Shown one piece after another: positions 27,168 through 35,439 of a stretch of DNA of 39,845 nucleotides. How positions within the stretch are numbered: position 1 is the first letter of the stretch; each line of letters starts with the position of its first letter. Under the pieces are notes generated by a model that saw only the letters and a list, made by a program, of their open reading frames with translations, made no database searches and had not been told where the DNA came from. A program made the translations under genes and the position numbers. This DNA comes from Cyanobacteria bacterium RM1_2_2. GTDB taxonomy: Bacteria > Cyanobacteriota > Cyanobacteriia > Elainellales > Elainellaceae. The stretch covers positions 1 through 39,845 of the forward strand of contig JAAUQT010000022.1 of NCBI GenBank assembly GCA_012033495.1, read 5' to 3'.

Positions 27168-28679
27168 CCAGCCCTCTAAAGGTCATTTGAGCGCTTCTTA
27201 ATATTTGTTGTCATCCCTGTGATTGCTGGCTTTCAGACCGCTATTGTAAAAGCTGAAAGTCTAACCCCCACGTTTGAGCCATGATGTTGGGAGAAGTGTT
27301 TGAGCGGTTCATCGCCGAGAGTCCGTTCAGCGTGATGCTGAGGGTGCTGTTAGAACAGAGTCTACCTGCCGAGGAGGTTGATGCATTGTTTGAGCAGCAA
27401 GCCCAGCGCCAATATCACCGAGAATTGCTGTTCTCGACGGTGGGTGAATTTGATCAGTCTGGTGGTGTGTGGCATCTTACCGTCGGTCAATGCTGCCTAT
27501 CAAGCCAAAGCTAAAGGCATTGGAGTCACGATTCAGTCGGTCTATAACAAGCTCAATGGGATAGAGCCTCAGATTGTCGAAGCCTTACTGCGGCACGTTG
27601 TTGGGCGGGTTGAGGGATTGATGAAGCAACTGGGTGGTACCCTGCCGCCACTGCTGGAAGGATACCGAGTAAAAATTCTCGATGGTAATCATTTGGCAGC
27701 AACAGAACGGCGCTTAGAGGTGCTCCGTTCGGTCAACAGTGCCCCCCTGCCCGGTCAGACCCTAGTGATTTTAGACCCGGCGTTGATGTTGGCGATTGAT
27801 GTGTTTGCCTGTGAGGAGGGTCATGCTCAGGAGCGGGCGCTGTTGAGTCGGGTATTGGCGACGGTGAGCCGTGGCGATTTGTGGATTGCCGAGCGCAATT
27901 TTTGCACGTTGGGATTTCTGTTTGGTCTCCATGGGCGGGGGGCAGCTTTGGTGATTCGCCAGCATGGTTTGCTACCCTACAAAGCGCTCGATGAGTTGGC
28001 GTTTGTGGGTCACAGTGAAACTGGAGCGGTGTTTGAGCAATCAGTCCAATTGATCTTCAACGACACCTTAAAGGTAACGCTGCGACGAATTGTCGTGCAA
28101 CTCACTCAGCCCACTCGCGATGGAGAGTCCGAAATTGCCTTGCTCTCCAATCTACCCGCAGCCAAAGCGAATGCATTACAAATTGCCCCACTGTATCAAA
28201 AGCGATGGCGGATTGAACGATTGTTTCAAGTGCTCGAACAATGTTTCCGAGGTGAAATCAACACGCTGGCTTATCCCAGAGCCGCCTTGTTTGGGTTTGT
28301 CATGGCACTGATTTGCTACAATCTGCTGGCAGTCGCTCAAGCAGCGATGCGGAGTGTGTATGGAGTTGATAAAATCGAAGCGGGCATTTCCCCCTATTAT
28401 CTAGCTGATGAAGTGCGCCGGGTCTATGAGGGCATGATGATTGCGATTCCGCCCATCCAATGGCAACCGTTGGCTCAACTCGATGTAGACTCCACGGTTC
28501 AATTGCTCCAACACTTAGCCGCACAGATGGAGTTGTCAAAATTCCGCTCCCACCCCAGAGGAGCGAAGAAGAAAGTCCCCAAACCCAAATGGCAAAAAGA
28601 CAAACCTCATGTCTCCACCGCTCGATTGCTGAGTGAATCGAAATCTAAAAAAGATAAAAAAACACCTTGAAAGGGCTGG
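27168..28679 (+). mobile_element. IS4-family insertion sequence with terminal inverted repeats
   Basis: 1,512-bp element. Left end CCAGCCCTCTAAAGGT (27168-27183) and right end ACCTTGAAAGGGCTGG (28664-28679) are inverted repeats matching at 14 of 16 positions. The transposase stop codon lies inside the right repeat. The left flank is ISKra4 transposase coding sequence; the right flank is not its continuation, and I see no clear target-site duplication. This suggests that a deletion or recombination followed insertion. Confidence 0.75.
27281..28670 (+). CDS. IS4-family transposase, frameshifted
   Basis: DDE transposase of about 463 residues once repaired. The first frame (MMLGEVFERFIAESPFSVML...) fails at 27442-27444, where GGG should be GG. 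The expected NLISLVVCGILPSVNAAYQAK continues in the next frame. Landmarks are KILDGNHLAATERRL, LVILDPALMLAIDVF, WIAERNFCTLGFLFGL and the IS4 signature YQKRWRIERLFQVLEQ (Y-x2-R-x3-E; the position where the classic YREK motif has Lys is Glu). A Lys-rich tail ends the protein. Apart from the one-base insertion it looks intact and the element may be recent. Confidence 0.8.
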
Positions 28680-28834
28680 TTTTAAAACACGCCCTAGATT
28701 CAGCATCTCAGGAAATCCTGTGGGCAAGGGGCAATCAAACAGGACTGCACAGGAGGAAAGGCAGCCTTTCAAGTCTGACTTTTTCAGCTATTTTTCCTAA
28801 AATTAGATTGCTAGTCTAATTAGCGTCACTTGAC

Positions 28835-29662
28835 ATGATTCATAAACAATCGATTGCCCTTCATCTAGATCAGACGATTTATCAGGCTGCTTATTGGGAA
28901 GCGGGAAAAGGACAACCGATTGTTTTACTGCACGGCTTCATGGGACGAGGCGAATGCTGGGAAACCCTTGTTTCTGCCTTAAAACCCCACTACCGCTGCA
29001 TCTGTTTGGATATGTTGGGGTTTGGTGAATCCTCGAAGCCCATGATCCGCTATGACATTGCCCTACTCGTGCGGTTTGTGCGGGCAGTTGTGACGGCGTT
29101 AGCAATTGAGCCTTGTGGACTGATCGGGCATTCTTTAGGCGGTTGGGTGTCGGCTGCCTATGCTTTGACTCACCCCGATTCTGTGACGGCACTGGTTTTA
29201 GCGGCTCCGGCTGGCATCCGGGATGATAGCTTCTGTGGGCGGTATGACCATCTGCGTCCGTTGCTGTGGCAAACGCCGATTGTGGATGCGGCGCTGTGGT
29301 TCCTTCAACCTTTGGCACGGATTTCGGGAAATCAGAAAAGTTTAGCTCAAATTCGCTGGATGCGGCGAGAATTAAACGGGCAACCTGCTCCACGCTCTTT
29401 CCTGCTTGGTCGGATGCGTCCAGAAGATGCCATTGATACGGTAGAAAAAGAAATTCATCAGTTAACTGTGCCAACGTTGGTAATCACCGGAGAGCAGGAT
29501 GAAACAATTCCGCTATGGCACTCGCAAACTTACGCGAATAAAATTCCTCAAGCGCAGCTAGCCCTGATTCCTAATGCCGATCACGCTTTACCTCAGCGTT
29601 ATGCATCCGAGATGGTAGATATTTTGCTGCCGTTTTTAAGCCAAACCCAGCGCAACAATTAG
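28835..29662 (+). CDS. Alpha/beta hydrolase
   Basis: Cytoplasmic hydrolase with the complete alpha/beta-fold triad: nucleophile Ser100 in GHSLGG, acid Asp222 in GEQDETIP and His250 in NADHALP. An oxyanion-loop HGFMGRG lies at 33-39. The cap region (about 130-195) includes RYDHLRPLLWQTPIV. Length 275 is normal for this superfamily. Substrate not predictable; related proteins include epoxide hydrolases, haloperoxidase-like enzymes and esterases. A short AATTAGA/TCTAATT hairpin (28801-28821) lies just upstream of the start. Confidence 0.88.
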   Translation: MIHKQSIALHLDQTIYQAAYWEAGKGQPIVLLHGFMGRGECWETLVSALKPHYRCICLDMLGFGESSKPMIRYDIALLVRFVRAVVTALAIEPCGLIGHSLGGWVSAAYALTHPDSVTALVLAAPAGIRDDSFCGRYDHLRPLLWQTPIVDAALWFLQPLARISGNQKSLAQIRWMRRELNGQPAPRSFLLGRMRPEDAIDTVEKEIHQLTVPTLVITGEQDETIPLWHSQTYANKIPQAQLALIPNADHALPQRYASEMVDILLPFLSQTQRNN

Positions 29663-29917
29663 CTAGTTGATAATTAGCCAATTGGACAAGAAGACCTATA
29701 CGCCAGTCCGCTGTGCCAGTGTAGTGGGGAGAGCCAACCGAGAAACCATTGTGCTAGCGATACGAGACACAATCGATTTAAATGTTGCCTTCTGCCTTCA
29801 TTCCCCTTCGACAGCAACTCTGTTTACTTTTGTCCCACAAAAGGGAATATTGACGACGTGTCCTTTTACAGGGCCAACCTAAGCTATTGTAATTAAGGCG
29901 TTGAGGTCGTCCGCACT

Positions 29918-30169
29918 ATGCCCAGAACTCCAAGTGAATATGCGGTTCATATTATGCTTGCAGGAGGACACCGGGAAGAAGTCCGGTTTGCCACCATTCA
30001 AGACTTCCAGAAGTGGTACAGCGGTGAGCTTGTGCCCAAATCTAGCTCCAATGACTTTATCAACGTGCCGCTGAAAACCGTTCAGGGCGAATATATGGTG
30101 GTGCGTCCGGCGCAGGTGGTGGCTCTGCGAGTCGAGCCTGTCTTTTATGGCAGCGTTGATCGAGACTAA
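29918..30169 (+). CDS. Conserved small cyanobacterial-type protein
   Basis: Soluble 83-residue protein with alternating beta segments (EYAVHIMLAGGHREEVRFATI, then FINVPLKTVQGEYMVVRPAQVVALRVEPVFY). No signal peptide or membrane helix. I do not recognise a named family, although the compact alpha/beta composition looks like a folded domain. It lies 31 nt upstream of mltA on the same strand and is probably cotranscribed. Function unknown. Confidence 0.7.
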   Translation: MPRTPSEYAVHIMLAGGHREEVRFATIQDFQKWYSGELVPKSSSNDFINVPLKTVQGEYMVVRPAQVVALRVEPVFYGSVDRD

Positions 30170-30200
30170 TTGAGACTACTGAGACTAACTGACTGAAGTG

Positions 30201-31421
30201 ATGAAAGCCTTTGCACTGGCGCTCAGCTTAGGCGCTGTGCTTATTCCGATTCGATCCAGCAATAGCCAGACGGTTGATCCGGCTCGTGTTGGTGCGGTTA
30301 TTCCTTTGCGTCGAATTGAGTTAGCCACAGTCGAAGCGATTTTAGAAGCAACGCCGGGAGCAGCTTCATCGAGTGCCTTCTCTGCATTGGGTTTAGACGA
30401 TCGGCTATGGAGGCAACCAAGCGACCGTGCTGCCCTAATCGCGGCGGTTGATTATTCCTTAAGCTATCTGCAAACGCCTGCCGCCCGCGAAGCCTATCAA
30501 AATTATCCAGTTCCCGGATTTAGTTTGGATCGCGTCCGACGGAGCTTGGAACGGTTTCGGCAGCTTGTTCTAACGGCTCGTTCGGCTGAAGCGCTGCAAG
30601 CGGCTGTGCTACAAGAGTTTGACCTATATGAGTCGGTTGGGTCAGATGGCAACGGAACCGTCGGGTTTACGGGCTATTTTGAGCCGATTCACACCGCGAG
30701 CCGCATCCCAACCTCCGAATTTCGCTATCCGCTTTATCGGCTGCCACCCAATTTCAAGCAGTGGACGACTCCGCATCCGACGCGGGCAGAATTGGAAGGC
30801 ATCGACGGACGGCAGGGAACAGCGGGACAATTACGCGGTTTGGAAATTGCCTGGTTGCGCGATCGGCTGGAGGCTTACCTCGTGCAGGTGCAAGGCTCGG
30901 CTCGACTGCAACTGACTGACGGCTCAACGCTTTCGGTCGGCTATGCTGGGCGCACAGACTACCCTTATGTCAGTATCGGGCGCGAGTTGGTGAATGCAGG
31001 CAAAATTGCTGACGCTGATCTGACGCTCGATGCCGTGATCGAGTATTTTCGGCAGCATCCTGAAGCGTTGGATCTCTATTTGCCGCGCAACAATCGGTTT
31101 ATTTTCTTCAAAGAAACCACTGGATTGCCTGCCACTGGCAGCCTGCGGGTTCCGGTTACGGCCGAACGCTCGATTGCAACAGACAAAACGCTGCTGCCGC
31201 CCGGCGCACTAGCCATCATTCAAACCCAACTGCCTCAAGTGGATCAGCAAGGGAATGTCACGGCTGCTTTCGTGAGTCGATATGTGCTCGATCAAGATAC
31301 GGGCGGCGCGATTCGGGGAGCCGGACGAGTCGATCTATTTATGGGAACCGGAGCCGCTGCGGGCAATCGGGCAGGCTTGATCAACAATACTGGGCGGCTT
31401 TATTATTTGCTGCTGAAATGA
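30201..31421 (+). CDS. mltA: Membrane-bound lytic murein transglycosylase A
   Basis: Cell-wall enzyme that cleaves the glycan strands of peptidoglycan non-hydrolytically, leaving 1,6-anhydro-muropeptides. A signal peptide is present (MKAFALALSLGAVLIPI, residues 1-17). The MltA barrel shows GFTGYFEPI, EIAWLRDRLEAYLVQVQGSARL and VGYAGRTDYPYVSIGREL. The C-terminal 3D-like part has FVSRYVLDQDTGGAIRGAGRVDLFMGTG with the catalytic Asp region. ATG at 30201 is preferred to the GTG one codon earlier. No lipobox Cys is evident, so the mature protein may be soluble in the periplasm. Confidence 0.93.
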   Translation: MKAFALALSLGAVLIPIRSSNSQTVDPARVGAVIPLRRIELATVEAILEATPGAASSSAFSALGLDDRLWRQPSDRAALIAAVDYSLSYLQTPAAREAYQNYPVPGFSLDRVRRSLERFRQLVLTARSAEALQAAVLQEFDLYESVGSDGNGTVGFTGYFEPIHTASRIPTSEFRYPLYRLPPNFKQWTTPHPTRAELEGIDGRQGTAGQLRGLEIAWLRDRLEAYLVQVQGSARLQLTDGSTLSVGYAGRTDYPYVSIGRELVNAGKIADADLTLDAVIEYFRQHPEALDLYLPRNNRFIFFKETTGLPATGSLRVPVTAERSIATDKTLLPPGALAIIQTQLPQVDQQGNVTAAFVSRYVLDQDTGGAIRGAGRVDLFMGTGAAAGNRAGLINNTGRLYYLLLK

Positions 31422-31490
31422 TGTGTTTCGATGCTAGGTCTCACTACGCTTAAGGATTTATCGCAACCAGTGTTATGCTAAATGGATTAC

Positions 31491-31552
31491 AGCCCGCTCT
31501 AGCTCAATTGAGGCGCATTAGCGCTGTTGAGAGCACGTTAAGTTGCCGGGCT
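31491..31552 (+). promoter_or_regulatory. Possible structured leader RNA upstream of the antiporter gene
   Basis: A 62-nt segment can fold into nested stems. The outer stem is AGCCCG (31491-31496) with CGGGCT (31547-31552). The middle stem is CTCAA (31503-31507) with TTGAG (31527-31531), and the inner hairpin is GCGC-ATTA-GCGC (31513-31524). An alternative pairing GCTCT/AGAGC is also possible. It ends 77 nt before the antiporter ATG. No T run follows, so it is not an ordinary terminator for mltA. I could not match it to a riboswitch consensus. Confidence 0.4.
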
Positions 31553-31629
31553 GAAGCAAAGAGGCTTGAGGCATGTGCGGGATTGAAAAGCAGATCAGTG
31601 AGAAATAGGTCGTTCTCTTAAACCAATCT

Positions 31630-33561
31630 ATGAACGCCTCTGCTCTTGAAATCACTCTTCAAATTGTTTTAGTGGTGATCGCCGGAATCGGTGCTCAGGT
31701 ATCAGCGAATTATCTGAGGGTTCCTAGCATTGTCTTTTTACTGCTTTTCGGGATTGTGCTTGGCTCAGATGGGTTAGGCGTTCTACATCCCAACCTGCTA
31801 GGTACAGGGCTGGAGGTCATTGTTTCGCTGTCGGTTGCGCTGATTTTATTTGAAGGCGGGCTAACGCTTCAATTGCGAGAATTGAGCCTGGTATCTGGCA
31901 GCCTCCGTAACCTCGTGAGCTTTGGCATCCTGATTACCCTGCTCGGCGGCGGGATGGCGGCTCACTGGCTGGGTGAATTTCCCTGGACGATTGCCTTCCT
32001 GTATGCCTCTCTCGTTGTTGTGACTGGCCCGACTGTGATCAGCCCCCTGCTGAAGCAAGTGAAGGTCGATCGACAAATTGCTGTGCTGCTGGAAGGCGAA
32101 GGGGTGTTGGTCGATCCAGTTGGGGCAATTTTAGCGGTTGTGGTGCTGGATATCATTCTCAACGGCGACACTGATCCAATGGCAATTATTAGCGGGCTGC
32201 TGCTGCGGCTCGGCATTGGCGGCGGCATTGGGGCAATTGGCGGTTGGGGGTTGGGCTTTCTGCTGAAGCGGGACTCTCTGCTGTCTGATGAACTGAGAAA
32301 CTTGGTGGTTTTAGCCGGGGTTTGGGGCTTATATAGCCTCGCTCAACTGATTCGCAGCGAATCCGGGCTGATGACGGTTGTGGTGGCAGGGATGGTGGTT
32401 GGAGCCTCCGCTTTACCAGAGGAACGGTTGTTGCGGCGGTTTAAAGGTCAGCTAACTATCCTGGCGGTGTCAGTCCTGTTTGTCTTGCTAGCGGCAGATT
32501 TGTCGATTGCCAGCGTTTTTGCCCTGGGTTGGGGATCGCTGCTGACGGTTTTGGTGCTGATGTTTGTCGTGCGTCCGTTGAATATCTGGCTTTGCACCTG
32601 GAACAGCGGCATGAACTGGCGACAAAAGCTGTTTCTATGCTGGGTGGCTCCGCGCGGCATCGTCTCGGCTTCGGTGGCTTCTCTGTTTGCGATTCTGCTG
32701 ACCGAAAGGGGCATTACAGGCGGTGAATCAATTAAGGCGCTGGTGTTTCTAACCATTATTCTGACCGTCGTCCTGCAAGGTTTGACGGCTCAGTGGATTG
32801 CTCGTCTGCTGCGCGTCACTTCAACGGAAGCTACAGGCGTTGTGATTGTGGGCTGCAATCCGCTGAGTCAACTGATTGGCAGGCTGTTTCGAGATCGGGG
32901 CGAATCAGTTGTTTTGATCGACACTGATCCGGTTGCCTGCCAAACTGCGGAGGCGGAAGGGTTTAACGTGTTTTCGAGCAGCGCTCTCGATATGAATGTG
33001 CTGGAGAAAGCAGGACTGGCAAAAACCGGCACATTTCTGGCGCTGACTAACAATGCTGAAGTCAACCTGGTTTTGGCGCAGCGAGCCGCAGAAGAATTTA
33101 CCCCGCCTAGAGTATTAGCGGTGTTTTCGGGCGATCAGTCGAACGGCAGCAACGGTTCGATGAAAGTGCAGCCTGCCTTTACGTCACAAATGCCATTAAA
33201 AATTTGGAATCGTTATTTAGCAGAAAAATCCGTCAAGCTTGGGGAAACAATTTTGCGCGAGTCAGATTTGCTATTTCAGCAAGCCCATCTCAAGGCACTG
33301 ATTCGGGCAGAAGAGCTAGTGCCGCTGCTGATAGAGCGGGAAGAACGGCTGATGGTTGTACCTGCAACTGAGGAATGGCAAGTGGGCGATCGGCTGATTT
33401 ATCTGCTCCATGATCCGCGGCCGAAGCTTTTGCGGCAGCTTGCGGGTAGTGAACAGTCAGCGCTGGTGCTAGAGAAACAGCCTAGAGTGGAGGAAATCCC
33501 GGTTGCTGTGTCAATAGAAGCGGCGCTGGAGGGGGGCGGAGATGGAGCAGCCGTTGGGTAA
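31630..33561 (+). CDS. CPA1-family Na+/H+ antiporter with C-terminal TrkA-N domain
   Basis: Inner-membrane cation/proton exchanger. Residues about 6-395 contain roughly twelve membrane helices with features of the CPA1/NhaP group: SVALILFEGGLTLQL, LYASLVVVTGPTVISPLLK, LLEGEGVLVDPVGAILAVV (the acidic ion-binding region) and LCWVAPRGIVSASVASLFAI. A cytoplasmic Rossmann TrkA-N/RCK-type domain follows from about 403 (GVVIVGCNPLSQLIGRLF, then VVLIDTD), which usually binds NAD(H) or nucleotides and gates transport. The last 60 residues are acidic and variable. It likely serves Na+ or K+ and pH homeostasis; ion preference cannot be read from the sequence. Confidence 0.92.
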   Translation: MNASALEITLQIVLVVIAGIGAQVSANYLRVPSIVFLLLFGIVLGSDGLGVLHPNLLGTGLEVIVSLSVALILFEGGLTLQLRELSLVSGSLRNLVSFGILITLLGGGMAAHWLGEFPWTIAFLYASLVVVTGPTVISPLLKQVKVDRQIAVLLEGEGVLVDPVGAILAVVVLDIILNGDTDPMAIISGLLLRLGIGGGIGAIGGWGLGFLLKRDSLLSDELRNLVVLAGVWGLYSLAQLIRSESGLMTVVVAGMVVGASALPEERLLRRFKGQLTILAVSVLFVLLAADLSIASVFALGWGSLLTVLVLMFVVRPLNIWLCTWNSGMNWRQKLFLCWVAPRGIVSASVASLFAILLTERGITGGESIKALVFLTIILTVVLQGLTAQWIARLLRVTSTEATGVVIVGCNPLSQLIGRLFRDRGESVVLIDTDPVACQTAEAEGFNVFSSSALDMNVLEKAGLAKTGTFLALTNNAEVNLVLAQRAAEEFTPPRVLAVFSGDQSNGSNGSMKVQPAFTSQMPLKIWNRYLAEKSVKLGETILRESDLLFQQAHLKALIRAEELVPLLIEREERLMVVPATEEWQVGDRLIYLLHDPRPKLLRQLAGSEQSALVLEKQPRVEEIPVAVSIEAALEGGGDGAAVG

Positions 33562-33578
33562 TATCCTCACTGTCAGCC

Positions 33579-33908
33579 CTAGCCAAACCGATAATGCTTT
33601 CTGACAGGTTGCAAAATTTTCCAGGTACAGGACAGTCCGGCGGAGAATGTAACCAAATCGCCTTGACCCATCGGGACGGGAGCACCACCCTCTGGAATCA
33701 CGATTACCTCGCCTTCTAGGAAATAGCAGGTTTCTGATTCATCATAAGTCCAGGGAAATTCTGAACTTTCTTTGTCCCAAATAGACCACTGCGCCACTCC
33801 TAATTCCTGTAACCGTTCTGAGCTAGGCTGATGCTCAATTTGAATAGCTTGAACTGGGGCTTCATCATGGGGATGTTGAATCGGGCTTTGCATCAGAATT
33901 GTCCTCAT
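33579..33908 (-). CDS. Cupin-domain protein (DUF861/Cupin_3 type)
   Basis: Small single-domain cupin of 109 residues with TCYFLEGEVIVIPEGGAPVPMGQGDLVTFSAGLSCTW, typical of the Cupin_3 group related to ureidoglycine aminohydrolase-like proteins. The usual metal-binding His residues are only partly present: ESETCYFLEGE carries the acidic residues, but no HxH is seen. Its start lies inside the end of the upstream dehydrogenase gene (44-bp overlap, or 29 bp from the second ATG at 33891-33893), suggesting coupled translation. Its enzymatic role is not identifiable. Confidence 0.82.
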   Translation of the reverse strand: MRTILMQSPIQHPHDEAPVQAIQIEHQPSSERLQELGVAQWSIWDKESSEFPWTYDESETCYFLEGEVIVIPEGGAPVPMGQGDLVTFSAGLSCTWKILQPVRKHYRFG

Positions 33909-34764
33909 TGGATGAACGAATCGCAGCTAACAGCGCCGAATAGTCTTGATCGGCTAAGCCAAGCTGACAGGCTATTTCTAGAATGTGCCGCACCCCAGAT
34001 AGGCTGTCAACCTGAAGCCCGGCTGTTTCTGCTTCGTTGAGAAACAGGTTCGTGTCTTTTAGCAAATGTTTGGTAGGGAAATTGGGATTGGCGTAATTTT
34101 GCTCCACCATCCGCTGAAGCTTTTTGTCAAACGTTGGGGCATAGAGCGCACTCTGCCGCAAAACTTGCATGAAAGTATCGACCGCAACGCCCTGCTGCTG
34201 CACAAAACTTAAACTCAGCGCAAAACCAGCCGTGAGTGCACTGATCAGTTGGTTGAGCGCTAGCTTGAGCGCGGCGGCGGTTCCCACCGGGCCAATGAAC
34301 AGCGGCTCTGCCCCAAAATGCTGAAAAGTTGGCAACCATTGCTGAAATTGCTCAAGCGTTGCTCCCACCATCACCAGGAGCTTACCTGCCTTCACTTCTG
34401 AAATGCTGCCCAACACTGGAGCCTCTAAGTAGCTGCCGCCTGCTACCCGAATCTCTGCTGCGATGCTGCGGCTCTGGCTCGGCGCAATGGTTCCCATCTG
34501 GATGATTGTGCGTTCGGCGAGGAAGGGTTTCGCGGCATCCGAGAGTAACGTTGACCGGATCGCGTCGGCATCGCTGAGCATCAAAATTACCGCCTGACAC
34601 CGTTGCAGCAAATCGCAGATTGAGGCAGCAACTTCTGCGCCTGCCTGTTGGAGAGGGGTGAGTTTTGCGGGCGTGCGGTTGTACACCATCACCGAAACCC
34701 CGTTGAGCAGCAGTCGTTCTGCCATCGGTGCGCCCATTAAACCTGTGCCAATCAAACCAATCAC
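33865..34764 (-). CDS. Beta-hydroxyacid dehydrogenase family NAD(P) oxidoreductase
   Basis: Cytoplasmic member of the 3-hydroxyisobutyrate dehydrogenase/glyoxylate reductase family, which reduces small aldehydes or oxidises beta-hydroxyacids. The N-terminal Rossmann motif is GLIGTGLMGAPMAERLL (3-19), followed by the NRT segment at the cofactor-selecting position, suggesting NADPH. The substrate motif SYLEAPVLGS and the catalytic Lys in AALKLALNQL (about 167) are present. Length 299 is typical. The start is GTG at 34762-34764. It is followed by an overlapping cupin gene. Exact substrate unknown; glyoxylate or succinic semialdehyde reductase activity is plausible. Confidence 0.88.
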   Translation of the reverse strand: MIGLIGTGLMGAPMAERLLLNGVSVMVYNRTPAKLTPLQQAGAEVAASICDLLQRCQAVILMLSDADAIRSTLLSDAAKPFLAERTIIQMGTIAPSQSRSIAAEIRVAGGSYLEAPVLGSISEVKAGKLLVMVGATLEQFQQWLPTFQHFGAEPLFIGPVGTAAALKLALNQLISALTAGFALSLSFVQQQGVAVDTFMQVLRQSALYAPTFDKKLQRMVEQNYANPNFPTKHLLKDTNLFLNEAETAGLQVDSLSGVRHILEIACQLGLADQDYSALLAAIRSSNEDNSDAKPDSTSP

Positions 34765-34842
34765 AGTTGCTCCTCGCCATGCAATGCCGCCTTCACTGTG
34801 AGAGTATCATTGCTAGGAACGTTTGAGGCGTAATGTGCACTG

Positions 34843-34881
34843 TTTAACGATGCACTTTAACGATGCACTTTAACGATGCAC
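34843..34881. repeat. Three tandem copies of a 13-mer
   Basis: TTTAACGATGCAC is repeated exactly three times (34843-34855, 34856-34868, 34869-34881), preceded and followed by partial copies (GTGCACTG before, TGTTTAATGA after). It lies in the 159-bp gap between the dehydrogenase start and the DUF4347 stop, about 80 nt upstream of the dehydrogenase, where it could act as a repeated regulator site. Confidence 0.85.
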
Positions 34882-34923
34882 TGTTTAATGAATTAGCTGA
34901 ATTGACTGGCTCGACCTGCTGGT

Positions 34924-35439
34924 TTAATCGCTGATGAGATCGGTGATACCATTCACCAACTGAGGATTTTGCGGCGTCTCCCAGGTTTCAACCAGTGCGC
35001 CTGTCAACTGACTGAGCCGACCCATGAATGCCATTCCTTCAGTCCCCATGACGATTGTGTTGCCATAGAGCAGGATTTTGGCATCTGGCATGAGCGCTTG
35101 CCGCCAGCTTTGTAGCACATTAGCATAGCGGTTGAGCGTCTCTTGATCAAGACAAACTGCCCCAAGCTGCACTTTACCCGGCTGTCCATGTACGATCATT
35201 TGCAGCTTTTCGAGGTTAGCCGAGCGGCTCGTCAGGCGATCAGTGACTTGCTCAATGCCGTTACCTTCTGGTTCTAACACGAGCACTTCAGCAGCATCTG
35301 CTTTGCGCACCAATGCCACATAGTTAGGAACTGTCGGATCAACGACAGTCAATACCTTGGCTGTTTTATCCAACGGCTGCACCAAACTTAATGCTTGGTG
35401 AGGCTCAGGCCACAAAATCAGACTTTTAGAGCTTTGCAT
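34924..35439 (-). CDS. Stand-alone DUF4347 domain protein
   Basis: The 171 residues correspond to one DUF4347 domain: VVDPTVPNYVALVRK, AEVLVLEPEGNGIEQVTDRL, LQMIVHGQPGKVQLGAVCLDQETLNRYANVLQSWRQAL and ILLYGNTIVMGTEGMAFMGRLSQLTGALV. In cyanobacteria this domain usually sits at the front of very large Ca2+-binding, cadherin-like or adhesion proteins. Here it ends soon after the domain, and no signal peptide is seen. The HG in IVHGQPG and the LLYGN segment suggest a caspase/gingipain-like fold, but the expected second His/Cys pair is incomplete: CN or CD is replaced by N after LLYG. The start overlaps the 62-residue upstream gene by 14 bp. Function unknown. Confidence 0.8.
   Translation of the reverse strand: MQSSKSLILWPEPHQALSLVQPLDKTAKVLTVVDPTVPNYVALVRKADAAEVLVLEPEGNGIEQVTDRLTSRSANLEKLQMIVHGQPGKVQLGAVCLDQETLNRYANVLQSWRQALMPDAKILLYGNTIVMGTEGMAFMGRLSQLTGALVETWETPQNPQLVNGITDLISD

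Noticed and set aside
29667-29882. Possible decayed IS4/Tn5-type transposase fragment (RANRETIVLAIRDTIDLN)
   Set aside because: Only about 18 residues resemble the transposase segment before the first catalytic Asp. The sequence on both sides does not continue the match, so it is too little to annotate.
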